21,961 nt of DNA from a virus, in IMG/VR virus record IMGVR_UViG_3300006929_000149, positions 1-21,961 of that record. The stretch is one strand, 5' to 3'. Positions 1 through 5,961 of this stretch are shown one piece after another (the first letter of the stretch is position 1; every line of letters starts with the position of its first letter). The position numbers and the translations under genes were made by a program. Under the pieces are notes generated by a model. It ran no database searches. It was not told where the DNA came from and saw nothing but the letters and a program-made list of their open reading frames with translations.

Positions 1-122
1 CAATTAAAACAGCGATTGAAGGTGATTTCGACACTGGAAACGTTAGATTCAAAGCTAGAGAAAGATACAGCTTCGGCTTCTCTGACCCTAGAGGAATCTT
101 CGGATCTCCAGGTGCTGCGTAA
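1..122 (+). CDS. Probable major capsid protein, C-terminal end only
   Basis: This is the last 39 codons of a gene that begins upstream of the window; the reading frame starts at base 3 and ends with TAA at 120-122. The visible tail has the pattern ARERYSFGFSDPRGIFGSPG near the stop. An aromatic-rich RYxxGFxDPRGIFG ending like this is typical of HK97-fold coat proteins of marine podoviruses. The gene is followed at once by a strong intrinsic terminator and then small virion proteins, which suits the most highly expressed gene of a phage. Identification rests on a short fragment plus context, so another virion protein cannot be excluded. Confidence 0.6.
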   Translation, partial: IKTAIEGDFDTGNVRFKARERYSFGFSDPRGIFGSPGAA

Positions 123-143
123 TCGTAGATAAGAGACAAATCT

Positions 144-176
144 AAAAGGGGCGGAGTTTACTCTGCCCCTTTTTTT
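144..176 (+). terminator. Strong intrinsic (Rho-independent) terminator
   Basis: A 10-bp G+C-rich stem (left arm 147-156, right arm 161-170, one G-U wobble, loop TTTA) is followed by seven T residues at 170-176 and preceded by A residues at 144-147. It lies 21 bases after the capsid stop codon and probably ends or attenuates the capsid transcript. Confidence 0.9.
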
Positions 177-205
177 ATATATAATCAAAGGAACCTAGAG
201 AAACT

Positions 206-248
206 ATTATGTCGACTGACTAGGCAGACGGTATAGAGACGACATAAT
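206..248 (+). promoter_or_regulatory. Leader with 9-bp inverted repeat, possible promoter or RNA structure
   Basis: ATTATGTCG (206-214) and CGACATAAT (240-248) are perfect inverted repeats separated by 25 bases. The interval contains GGTATAGAGA (231-240), faintly like the start region of single-subunit phage RNA polymerase promoters. No convincing sigma70 -35/-10 pair is visible. Because a strong terminator lies just upstream, a new promoter or an anti-termination/processing structure is expected here. What the element does is inference. Confidence 0.4.
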
Positions 249-272
249 CAAAGCTATACAAAGGAGAAAATT

Positions 273-818
273 ATGGCAAATACAACTTTTTCGGGACCGG
301 TACGATCGGAGAACGGTTTTATTGGAGCAACGAAAAACTCAACAACTGGAGCTTTTACAAATAACTTCCAAATAGATTCATCTGGAAACTATGTAGGAAC
401 TCTTATGATTGGTCAAGGAATTACTAACGTCCCTTGTGCAGCAACTGCTGGAACAAATGAAGTTACATTTTCACAACCAAACAACTCAGTAATAACTTCT
501 ATTCAAATAGTTTGTACATCTGCACCAACTGTTGCTTCAGGTGACATTGGTTTTAAAGTTGGAACAGCTACAGGTGGAGCACAATTAGTTGCTGCTATCA
601 CTGATCAAATTCTTGATGCTGGAACAACTGTACCTGCAGGTGCTCACTATCCTTTAACTCTTTTAGATACGACTGGAAGCGATGCTTCTCCAGCTGCATC
701 TCCAAGAGCAAATGTAAGTGGTGATGCGAGAAGTATTTTCTGTCAGATCACTACAACTACAACCGCATCTGCTGTTGGTAATTTTGCATTTATTATAAAT
801 TACAAACAATTTGCGTAA
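273..818 (+). CDS. Small virion protein downstream of capsid gene
   Basis: This encodes 181 residues starting MANTTFSGPVRSENGF, with an excellent ribosome binding site (AAGGAG at 261-266). The protein is rich in Thr, Ser, Ala and Gly with alternating hydrophobic residues, has no signal peptide or membrane segment, and looks beta-rich. Proteins with this N-terminus are common directly after the coat gene in uncultured marine phages. A head decoration, head-fibre or minor capsid role is plausible from position and composition, but no catalytic motif is visible and the exact function is unknown. Confidence 0.7.
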   Translation: MANTTFSGPVRSENGFIGATKNSTTGAFTNNFQIDSSGNYVGTLMIGQGITNVPCAATAGTNEVTFSQPNNSVITSIQIVCTSAPTVASGDIGFKVGTATGGAQLVAAITDQILDAGTTVPAGAHYPLTLLDTTGSDASPAASPRANVSGDARSIFCQITTTTTASAVGNFAFIINYKQFA

Positions 819-828
819 TATTAAATTA

Positions 829-848
829 GTGGCTCCTTCGGGAGCCAC
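829..848 (+). terminator. UUCG-capped 8-bp hairpin, terminator or mRNA-stability element
   Basis: GTGGCTCC (829-836) and GGAGCCAC (841-848) form a perfect 8-bp stem closed by a TTCG tetraloop with the favourable C-G closing pair. It sits between two virion genes, 10 bases after one stop codon and 15 bases before the next ATG. There is no T-run after it, so it may act as a weak terminator, a processing site or a 3'-end stabiliser rather than a full intrinsic terminator. Confidence 0.75.
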
Positions 849-863
849 GAACTAGGAGAACAC

Positions 864-1184
864 ATGAGTTTTAAAAGTGATATACAAGCAACAAGATCTG
901 TCGCCGCACCAAGCGGAACTGCAATTATAGCTCAACCAATAAGATTAAGAGGAATTATTGTTGCATCTGACGGAACAGGAGCTGGAACTTTAGAACTTAC
1001 AACTACATCAGACAGTGGAACAACTTTGTTTCAAGCTGATGTACCATCTGGAGATGTTATTAATTTTAATTTCCCCGAAGATGGAATTCTTTTTCCAAAA
1101 GGACTTTTTTGTAAGACAAAAACTAAAGTGGCTGCTTATACTTTACTAACAGATAAGTATTCAGGACCTGGATTAACGGTATAG
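864..1184 (+). CDS. Small beta-rich virion-associated protein
   Basis: This 106-residue protein starts MSFKSDIQATRSV, with a ribosome binding site (TAGGAGA) about 8 bases upstream. It is predicted soluble and beta-rich, with repeated Thr/Gly/Ser turns. In size and general pattern it resembles the 116-residue protein encoded at 16004-16354: both have a central strand of the type IIVAS or VYVAN, followed by acidic/Ser turns and a short beta C-terminus. Its position among capsid-proximal genes suggests a structural accessory, but no specific function is recognised. Confidence 0.65.
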   Translation: MSFKSDIQATRSVAAPSGTAIIAQPIRLRGIIVASDGTGAGTLELTTTSDSGTTLFQADVPSGDVINFNFPEDGILFPKGLFCKTKTKVAAYTLLTDKYSGPGLTV

Positions 1185-1191
1185 GTTAAAG

Positions 1192-1512
1192 ATGGATTAC
1201 TATGCTGACTTAGGTATAGAGATCGATGGTTTCGCTAAAGGTGGAATGCCTGCAAAAAATAAAAGAAACTTTAGATCTACAAAATCAGGCGCAGGTATGA
1301 CTGCGGCAGGGGTTCGTGCGTATAGACGAATGAATCCTGGTTCTAAACTTAAGACAGCAGTAACAGGTAAAGTTAAAAAAGGATCTAAAGCTTCTAAGAG
1401 AAGAGCATCATATTGTAGAAGATCAAGAGGGCAGATGAAAATGCACAATATAAATTGTAGTAAAACTCCAGATAAGAGAATATGTGCTGCAAGAAGAAGA
1501 TGGAAATGTTAA
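1192..1512 (+). CDS. Basic, cysteine-containing phage protein with conserved Arg-rich C-terminus
   Basis: The product is 106 residues and very basic. The N-terminus (MDYYADLGIEIDGFAKGG) is acidic/aromatic, the middle is Lys/Arg-rich, and the C-terminal 40 residues carry YCRRSRGQMKMHN followed by CSK, RICAARRRWKC. The pattern xCxRSxGQMKM...R...ARRRWxC recurs in small proteins of many marine phages, which I recognise only as a conserved hypothetical family. The charge suggests nucleic-acid binding, and the four cysteines could bind metal or form disulfides. The start lies 7 bases after the previous stop with a weak AGG site, implying translational coupling. Confidence 0.65.
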   Translation: MDYYADLGIEIDGFAKGGMPAKNKRNFRSTKSGAGMTAAGVRAYRRMNPGSKLKTAVTGKVKKGSKASKRRASYCRRSRGQMKMHNINCSKTPDKRICAARRRWKC

Positions 1513-1649
1513 ATATATTAAAAAAACTTTTAGGTATTGATAAATTAGAATATAAAATTAGAATATTAGAAAGAAAAAATTATTGGAGAGAGAAATACAA
1601 ACATGTCTTATCTGAACGCAAATCTACCACCAATATACTGCAAAATTAG
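1506..1649 (+). CDS. Small overlapping gene, 47-aa amphipathic peptide
   Basis: ATG at 1506 overlaps the end of the preceding gene and the frame runs to TAG at 1647-1649, overlapping the first 47 bases of the next gene. The peptide begins MLNILKKLLGIDKLEYKIRI and is Lys/Leu/Glu-rich, consistent with one amphipathic or coiled-coil helix of about 35 residues. It fills the only gap (1513-1602) between its neighbours. There is no strong ribosome binding site, so expression would depend on coupling. It could be a chance frame. Confidence 0.4.
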   Translation: MLNILKKLLGIDKLEYKIRILERKNYWREKYKHVLSERKSTTNILQN

Positions 1650-2250
1650 AAAGGAGTATCTTTATGACCTTAAAAAACATCACGGAGAAAGTGAAGACTG
1701 TGTTATCTTCGGTCTCACATCAATATCAGGGCGTGCGCTCTTGTTTAATATCATGTTACCAAACGGTGCGTGTTACTGGCGTCTCCCTATATCAGCGTTT
1801 TATCAAAAATCTTTTGATAGATCCAATGTGCCGAATATGCAAGTACATGAATTGGAATTGTGGAACAGTTTTAGTTATTGGCCTAGTGTTACTTGTTTTG
1901 ATTGGCTGGATGGTGTAAAGGGAAAGTATCTCGGCTTAGACAAAAAATTTTATCATGGTAAATATTTATTTACGATTGATTGGGCACATCCAGATGTTAA
2001 TATATTGGATACAGAACACTCTGAAATTCCTCAAGAACATAAGTGTGCGCATATATTGGAGCTTGATAACGGCAATTATGCAGCTCAGCCTAATAATCGT
2101 CTTTTGTGGCACATTAATAGCTATACTACTGATAACAGTTGGCCTGACTATAAAGTCCAAAATACTTACTGGGATGCGGAAGATACGAACTATGTAACCG
2201 AGGATAGTGACAACATGTTTTACGAGATGTATGATAAAAAAGATGAGTAA
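1603..2250 (+). CDS. Conserved marine-phage hypothetical protein
   Basis: This is a 215-residue soluble protein beginning MSYLNANLPPIYCKIRKEYL. It is rich in Trp, Tyr, His and Asp. Motifs include RKEYLYDL near residue 17, FGLTSISGRALLF, LPISAFYQ, WNSFSYWPSVTCFDWL and an acidic C-terminus. I recognise this arrangement as a protein found repeatedly in environmental tailed phages, usually just before the short membrane/coiled-coil protein encoded next, but no biochemical role is established to my knowledge. The upstream ribosome binding site (GGAGAGAG near 1584) is rather distant from the ATG. The last 8 bases overlap the next gene. Confidence 0.75.
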   Translation: MSYLNANLPPIYCKIRKEYLYDLKKHHGESEDCVIFGLTSISGRALLFNIMLPNGACYWRLPISAFYQKSFDRSNVPNMQVHELELWNSFSYWPSVTCFDWLDGVKGKYLGLDKKFYHGKYLFTIDWAHPDVNILDTEHSEIPQEHKCAHILELDNGNYAAQPNNRLLWHINSYTTDNSWPDYKVQNTYWDAEDTNYVTEDSDNMFYEMYDKKDE

Positions 2251-2620
2251 TAAACCCTTAAATATATCTGAATCCGCTGCTGTGCAGATGCCGATGAAAA
2301 CGGTTGCCTCTCTAATTTTACTCGTCGCAGCTGGCGTGTTCGCATACACGGAGCTTACGGCAAGGTTAGTATCGTTAGAGACATCACGTGAGTTGTTTGA
2401 AAATGATTTATTAAAAAAATCCGAACAAGTCCCCGTAGACCAAGAACAACATTTTTTATTGGAAGATCTTTACAAGTCTGTAGAGAAGATGGAAAAGACT
2501 CAAGAGTTGAACATGACAAACAAAGTCAACATAGAATTTCTTAGCTCACAATTAGAAAAAGCACTAGGGGACATTGAAAATTTGAAAGATAAGGTAAGAG
2601 AAAATGGAAAGAATTACTAG
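2243..2620 (+). CDS. Membrane-anchored coiled-coil protein (lysis-block candidate)
   Basis: The preferred start is ATG at 2243, giving 125 residues beginning MSNKPLNISESAAVQMPMK, rather than an upstream in-frame ATG at 2207. The 2243 start overlaps the previous stop region by 8 bases, and the MSNKPLNIS N-terminus matches relatives I recognise. One hydrophobic segment (residues 19-36, VASLILLVAAGVFAY core) is followed by a long charged heptad-like region (about 40-125) typical of a coiled coil. The topology is an inner-membrane anchor with a helical domain, as in i-spanins or some holin-associated proteins. It precedes an M15 peptidase, so a lysis role is plausible but unproven. Confidence 0.7.
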   Translation: MSNKPLNISESAAVQMPMKTVASLILLVAAGVFAYTELTARLVSLETSRELFENDLLKKSEQVPVDQEQHFLLEDLYKSVEKMEKTQELNMTNKVNIEFLSSQLEKALGDIENLKDKVRENGKNY

Positions 2621-2768
2621 ACAAGTAGTGCAATATATTTCTGACATGGAAAAGAAGGCTAAGCAAATGAGTTTTGTTAAAAATTTAAAAAAATCTGTCG
2701 AACACGGAAAATACGGAACACAAAAGTATGTCATTAAACAAGGTGAAAACAAAGGTAAAATATTATGA
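2604..2768 (+). CDS. Small basic protein (54 aa) in the lysis-like block
   Basis: ATG at 2604 overlaps the previous gene by 17 bases, and the TGA at 2766-2768 overlaps the next ATG (2765) in an ATGA junction. The peptide starts MERITRQVVQYISDMEKKAK and is Lys-rich with helical character and a C-terminal QGENKGKIL. It has no membrane segment and no cysteine. The tidy overlap on both sides and filling of an otherwise empty gap make it a credible real gene. Function is unknown. Confidence 0.6.
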   Translation: MERITRQVVQYISDMEKKAKQMSFVKNLKKSVEHGKYGTQKYVIKQGENKGKIL

Positions 2769-2983
2769 CAGAGTTAGTGGTAGCCCTACTTATGATTGTA
2801 CAAGGAGAGATCAAGGAGGCACGTATTCAGACGTCAATGTCTGAATGTCTTAAAGGGGCACGTGTAGCTAAACGTCAGTTAAAACCCGATGGACATGTTA
2901 AATATCAGTGTATAAAATCTATGGCAGAATTAGAGTCAAATATTGATGGATCAAAGTCAATTAAAAAATTAATATTGGAGTAA
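2765..2983 (+). CDS. Short conserved phage protein with hydrophobic N-terminus
   Basis: The product is 72 residues starting MTELVVALLMIVQGEIKEAR, with a conserved-looking middle (MSECLKGARVAKR) and a C-terminus (NIDGSKSIKKLI). The first 13 residues are hydrophobic, so they could be a short signal or a buried strand, and there is no lipobox. Two cysteines (in SECLK and YQCIK) could pair. Very similar short proteins occur next to endolysin genes in cyanophages and pelagiphages. It is translationally coupled by an ATGA overlap and sits 2 bases before the peptidase gene. An exported lysis accessory is a hypothesis only. Confidence 0.65.
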   Translation: MTELVVALLMIVQGEIKEARIQTSMSECLKGARVAKRQLKPDGHVKYQCIKSMAELESNIDGSKSIKKLILE

Positions 2984-2985
2984 TT

Positions 2986-3462
2986 ATGAATCTTTCACGA
3001 AATTTCACTTTATCTGAGCTTATTAAATCAGACACTGCAATTAGGAAGGGAATTAACAATAATCCTAATGCAGAACAAATAGAAAAATTAAAAGCATTAT
3101 GTGAGAATATCCTTCAGCCAGTACGTGACCATTTTGGCAGAGTTAAGATCACCAGCGGTTTTCGTAGTGTGGCATTGTGTGAAGCTATCGGCAGCTCGGC
3201 ACGATCACAGCATGCTAAAGCTGAGGCCGCAGACTTCGAATGTGTTGGCGTTGACAACGCTGAATTATTTGATTGGATTAAAAATAATCTTGAGCCAGAC
3301 CAGCTCATCCTTGAATTCTACACTCCAGGCGAACCCAATAGCGGATGGATACATTGTAGCTGGATTGAAGGAACACCAAGAGCATCATTTTTACATGCTT
3401 ATAAATCAGAGGGTAAAACAAAATATAAACCAATATTAGGTAGTGCAAAGGAGATAGTATAA
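2986..3462 (+). CDS. Peptidase M15 family endolysin (zinc D-Ala carboxypeptidase/endopeptidase-like)
   Basis: This 158-residue protein has the hallmarks of the M15A/VanY-like zinc peptidase family, which cleaves peptide cross-links or stems of peptidoglycan. The N-terminal FTLSELIKSDTA and LQPVRDHFGRVKITSGFRS segments are family features. The zinc-binding set is visible as SQHAKAEAADF (His76, Asp83) and WIHCSW (His123). Length is typical of a single-domain phage endolysin. There is no signal peptide, so access to the wall would need a holin-like partner, possibly one of the small upstream proteins. Start ATG follows GGAG at a suitable distance. Confidence 0.9.
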   Translation: MNLSRNFTLSELIKSDTAIRKGINNNPNAEQIEKLKALCENILQPVRDHFGRVKITSGFRSVALCEAIGSSARSQHAKAEAADFECVGVDNAELFDWIKNNLEPDQLILEFYTPGEPNSGWIHCSWIEGTPRASFLHAYKSEGKTKYKPILGSAKEIV

Positions 3463-3605
3463 TGGCGATTAGTAGAGCCTCAATGGCTAAACAAGTAGAA
3501 GGACAAATGCGTGGCGCAAAAGATGAAAAGAAAAAAGAAAAAAAGAAATTATACGCCAAAAAATCCAATAAAAAGAATTCTCTCGCTAGGACATTTACTG
3601 TTTAA
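3462..3605 (+). CDS. Small Lys-rich protein (47 aa)
   Basis: The ATG overlaps the endolysin stop (TAATG) and has a strong ribosome binding site (AAGGAG at 3448-3453). The peptide begins MAISRASMAKQVEGQMRGAK, continues with a DEKKKEKKKL block and ends ARTFTV. It is highly basic and probably disordered. It is the first of five consecutive small basic proteins and would suit nucleic-acid or capsid-interior binding. That role is inferred only from charge. Confidence 0.65.
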   Translation: MAISRASMAKQVEGQMRGAKDEKKKEKKKLYAKKSNKKNSLARTFTV

Positions 3606-3622
3606 GCCTAAAGTGATACAAT
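3594..3622 (+). promoter_or_regulatory. Candidate sigma70-type promoter
   Basis: TTTACT (3594-3599) and TACAAT (3617-3622) are spaced by 17 bases, and TGA immediately precedes the -10, giving an extended -10. The -10 matches consensus at 5 of 6 positions and the -35 at 4 of 6. Transcription would start near 3629, at the edge of a perfect palindrome and just before the next gene. Confidence 0.5.
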
Positions 3623-3654
3623 CTAAGAAGTTGTACAACCGAAAGAGGCTTAAA
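3601..3654 (+). promoter_or_regulatory. Inverted repeat and palindrome before a basic-protein gene
   Basis: TTTAAGCCT (3601-3609) and AGGCTTAAA (3646-3654) are perfect 9-base inverted repeats. Between them lie the perfect palindrome GTTGTACAAC (3630-3639) and an inner TACAA/TTGTA pairing (3617-3621 with 3631-3635). The right outer arm overlaps the probable ribosome binding site AGAGG (3644-3648) of the gene starting at 3659. An operator or a translation-controlling RNA fold is possible. Confidence 0.5.
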
Positions 3655-3658
3655 AACA

Positions 3659-4153
3659 ATGACTAAACTATGTGCTAGAGGCAAGGCTGCAGCCAAAAGA
3701 AAATTCAAAGTATATCCCAGCGCATATGCTAATGCATATGCTAGTAAAATTTGTGCTGGTAAAATTAAAGATCCTTCAGGTGTAAAAAGAAAAGACTTTA
3801 AAGGACCTAAACCTGCAAATAAAGGTTTGCATGCTGAAACAAAAAAGAAAAAAACTATTGTAGAGGGTGATCCAGACAAAAGAAGAAAACAACTTAAAGA
3901 TATTCAAAATCCAATTTCTGAATATGATGAAAAAGGAAAATTAAAATATACTGCTGCAAATAAAGGCGCAGAAGCAAAAATAAGTAAAGTTGCAAAAGGA
4001 TTACACAAAGCATCTGCATTACATAAAAAACAAGCTAAGTCATTAGATTCAATAACAAACGCATATCAAGGTAAATTTATTAAGCATGACTCAGCAGGTA
4101 TTAAGATGTCAAATGAGAGCTTAGTCGATTATTACGGCGATTTATTAAAATGA
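3659..4153 (+). CDS. Basic phage protein with CARGKAAAKRKF / YPSAYANAYASKIC motif
   Basis: This is a 164-residue Lys-rich protein. The first 35 residues contain CARGKAAAKRKFKVYPSAYA and then SKICAGKIK, a segment I recognise from several small marine-phage proteins (a DUF5872-like pattern, not verified). The middle is strongly basic and probably disordered; the C-terminus is MSNESLVDYYGDLLK. Two cysteines flank the conserved motif. The ribosome binding site is AGAGG about 10 bases upstream, possibly within a hairpin. The stop overlaps the next start by ATGA. A virion-interior or DNA-binding protein is likely from charge and position; there is no enzymatic signature. Confidence 0.65.
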   Translation: MTKLCARGKAAAKRKFKVYPSAYANAYASKICAGKIKDPSGVKRKDFKGPKPANKGLHAETKKKKTIVEGDPDKRRKQLKDIQNPISEYDEKGKLKYTAANKGAEAKISKVAKGLHKASALHKKQAKSLDSITNAYQGKFIKHDSAGIKMSNESLVDYYGDLLK

Positions 4154-4545
4154 GTGAACGAGGCACTTGTTGGGAAGGTTATGTCCAAAAGGGCATGAAG
4201 AAAAAAGGGAATCGTATGGTTCCTAATTGTGTTCCTGCAGGTATGAAAGAGGGAGGACTAAAAAAATGGTTTTCACAAAAATGGGTAGATATTGGAAGCA
4301 AACGAGCAGATGGTTCGTATGCACCCTGTGGTCGTTCAAAACTCAAAGCGGACAAGAAACGGAAGTATCCAAAGTGCGTCCCTGCTGCAAAAGCGGCAAG
4401 GATGACAGACTCACAGAAGCGGAGTGCCGTTGTGAGGAAAAGAAGTAGAGCTCAAGGAGTTGGCGGAAAACCAACAAATGTTAAAACTTTTGCATCTAAA
4501 GGTGCGTTTACTAAATTATACTATGGTGGTATGATAGATTACTAG
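4150..4545 (+). CDS. Cys-containing basic phage protein (KWVDIGSKR...YAPCGRS...KYPKCVPAAKA motif)
   Basis: The product is 131 residues. It has a first pair of cysteine motifs (TCWEGY, VPNCVPAG) and then a module KKWFSQKWVDIGSKR, SYAPCGRS, KRKYPKCVPAAKAARM and QKRSAVVRKRSRA. That second module is a widespread small phage/virus-associated unit (I associate it with a DUF6321-type family, unverified). The four cysteines and high charge suggest a compact metal- or nucleic-acid-binding fold. It is coupled to the previous gene by a 4-base overlap and followed 8 bases later by the next gene. Confidence 0.65.
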   Translation: MSERGTCWEGYVQKGMKKKGNRMVPNCVPAGMKEGGLKKWFSQKWVDIGSKRADGSYAPCGRSKLKADKKRKYPKCVPAAKAARMTDSQKRSAVVRKRSRAQGVGGKPTNVKTFASKGAFTKLYYGGMIDY

Positions 4546-4553
4546 GAGGAACT

Positions 4554-4745
4554 ATGGAAGAAGCAAAAGATTACAAAGCATATTTAAAAGCGTTAAAAGC
4601 TGCTACTGATAGTGTAAAAAAAGATAAATACAAAAAAAGAGAAAAAGCTTTAGGTAAATTTCCTATTGTAAAAATGTCTGTAGGTGGTGAGTGCCGAGGT
4701 ATGGGTATTGCTGTCAAAGGCGGAAAATTTGAAGGAGTAAAATAA
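4554..4745 (+). CDS. Small basic protein with Gly-rich C-terminal motif (63 aa)
   Basis: An AGGAGG ribosome binding site lies immediately upstream. The N-terminal half is a charged helix (MEEAKDYKAYLKALKAAT, then Lys-rich). The C-terminal half is VGGECRGMGIAVKGGKFEGV, a CRGMG..xKGGKF tail that recurs at the ends of many tiny proteins in marine phages. The shared tail suggests a common binding partner or sorting function in the virion. No function is known to me. Confidence 0.6.
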   Translation: MEEAKDYKAYLKALKAATDSVKKDKYKKREKALGKFPIVKMSVGGECRGMGIAVKGGKFEGVK

Positions 4746-4746
4746 T

Positions 4747-4935
4747 ATGAAAAACGGAAGAATAAAAGTACATACTAAAATGGGTGGCGGTCTTATGGGT
4801 GCTACTAAAAAATTAAAAGCTGAAGGTAAAATGGGCGGTGGACAAATGAAAAAACCAATGATGGCCAAAACAGGTAAACTTATTGGTAAACAAAAAAATC
4901 TACCTAAACATTTACAAGAAAAAATATTAGCGTAA
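4747..4935 (+). CDS. Small Met/Gly/Lys-rich protein (62 aa)
   Basis: The start lies 1 base after the previous stop, with AAGGAG at about 4732-4737. The protein contains two KMGGG repeats (near residues 11 and 48 of the sequence context HTKMGGGLMG and EGKMGGGQMK) and ends KHLQEKILA. It is strongly basic with almost no acidic residues. It completes the five-gene run of basic proteins and precedes the adaptor genes by 7 bases. Function is unknown. Confidence 0.6.
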   Translation: MKNGRIKVHTKMGGGLMGATKKLKAEGKMGGGQMKKPMMAKTGKLIGKQKNLPKHLQEKILA

Positions 4936-4942
4936 GGATGAA

Positions 4943-5614
4943 ATGGCTAGTTCAGGAACTACAAGTTTTAACCTGTCGATTGATGAGGTTATTGAAGAAT
5001 CTTACGAAAGATGCGGTGTAAGAACTAATTCTGGTAATGATATCAAATCTGCTAGAAGAAGTTTAAATCTTTTATTTTCTGAATGGGGTAACAGAGGTAT
5101 TAATCTTTGGAAAGTTAAATCAAAAACAGAAACTCTAGTAAACAATCAAGTTACTTATAATACTCCAAGTGATTGTAATGATGTGCTTGAAGCTGTGGTA
5201 ACAGTATCAGGTGGTAATCAACAAACTTTAACTAAAGTATCAAGATCTGAGTACATTGCTATTCCTAACAAGACTCAGGCGGGTACACCTTCTCAGTATT
5301 ATGTTGATAGACAAATAACTCCAACTATAAGTTTATATTTAGCTCCTGATACAAGCGCGGTAACTAATATATTCTATTATTATCTCGCGAGAATTGAAGA
5401 TGCAGGTGCTTACACCAATACAGCAGATATGCCTTTTAGATTTTTTCCGTGTATGGTATCTGGATTAGCTTTTTATTTATCTCAAAAAATTGCACCTGAC
5501 AGAATACAAGCTTTAAAACTTTTATATGAAGATGAACTAAAAAGAGCGTTAGAAGAAGACGGACAAAGAACATCTGTTTATATTTCACCTAATGTTTATT
5601 ACCCACAAGGATAA
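4943..5614 (+). CDS. Head-tail adaptor, P22 gp4-like tail accessory factor
   Basis: The protein is 223 residues. The N-terminus (FNLSIDEVIEESYERCGVR, then SARRSLNLLFSEWGNRGINLW) is the characteristic start of a family of podovirus adaptor proteins related to P22 gp4, which docks as a ring under the portal and closes the packaged head. The rest is mixed beta, with a helical C-terminal region (KIAPDRIQALKLLYEDELKR). It opens a run of three connector-type genes. Start ATG follows AAGGAT. Family membership is inferred from recalled sequence patterns. Confidence 0.75.
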   Translation: MASSGTTSFNLSIDEVIEESYERCGVRTNSGNDIKSARRSLNLLFSEWGNRGINLWKVKSKTETLVNNQVTYNTPSDCNDVLEAVVTVSGGNQQTLTKVSRSEYIAIPNKTQAGTPSQYYVDRQITPTISLYLAPDTSAVTNIFYYYLARIEDAGAYTNTADMPFRFFPCMVSGLAFYLSQKIAPDRIQALKLLYEDELKRALEEDGQRTSVYISPNVYYPQG

Positions 5615-5616
5615 TT

Positions 5617-5961
5617 ATGGCATACGCAAGAGGAAAATTCGCAAAGTCAATATCTGACAGATCAGGACAAGAATTTCCATATAGAGAAATGGTTAAAGAA
5701 TGGAATGGTTCATTAGTACATATATCAGAATTTGAAAAAAAACATCCTCAACTAGATCCAAAACCACACAGAGCAGATCCTGTAGCATTATACAATTCTA
5801 GACCACAAAGAGCTGCACCTGTTGTAGTTTATCTTGATCCTGCTCTTTGGCCAGGACAATTTACATCTGATGGTATGCGACCATCAACAGATGCTAATGA
5901 TGAAAATAACAAAAGACGGTTACAGTCAACTATAGGAAGTGTTACAATAAATATATCATGA
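5617..5961 (+). CDS. Conserved connector-region protein
   Basis: This 114-residue protein begins MAYARGKFAKSISDRSGQEF, followed by KEWNGSLVHISEFEKKHPQL and a Pro-rich segment (DPVALYNSRPQRAAP). The pattern DRSGxxxPYxxMxKEWNG...HPQ is recurrent next to gp4-like adaptors in marine and T7-like phages. It has no cysteines, whereas I recall relatives carrying cysteine pairs at the DRSG and LVH positions, so a zinc-ribbon-derived fold is possible. It probably helps join head and tail. It overlaps the next gene by 4 bases (ATGA). Confidence 0.65.
   Translation: MAYARGKFAKSISDRSGQEFPYREMVKEWNGSLVHISEFEKKHPQLDPKPHRADPVALYNSRPQRAAPVVVYLDPALWPGQFTSDGMRPSTDANDENNKRRLQSTIGSVTINIS

Noticed and set aside
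231-240. GGTATAGAGA as a T7-type promoter
   Set aside because: Only the TATAG core resembles the T7 consensus; upstream positions match poorly and a similar string (GGTATAGAGA at about 1214) occurs inside a coding sequence.
663-848. Minus-strand open frames throughout (for example 663-848, 1966-2349, 3595-3879, 8004-8312, 10542-10763, 11223-11537)
   Set aside because: Each lies opposite a well-supported + strand gene, lacks a ribosome binding site and has composition explained by the antisense of that gene.
1955-2197. Hydrophobic 80-codon + strand frame inside the 1603-2250 gene
   Set aside because: No ribosome binding site; hydrophobicity is expected because its second codon position reads the T-rich third position of the real gene.
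3251-3280. TTGACA inside the endolysin gene as a promoter
   Set aside because: No -10-like hexamer at suitable spacing and it lies in mid-gene; similar coding occurrences exist near 9441 and 21524.
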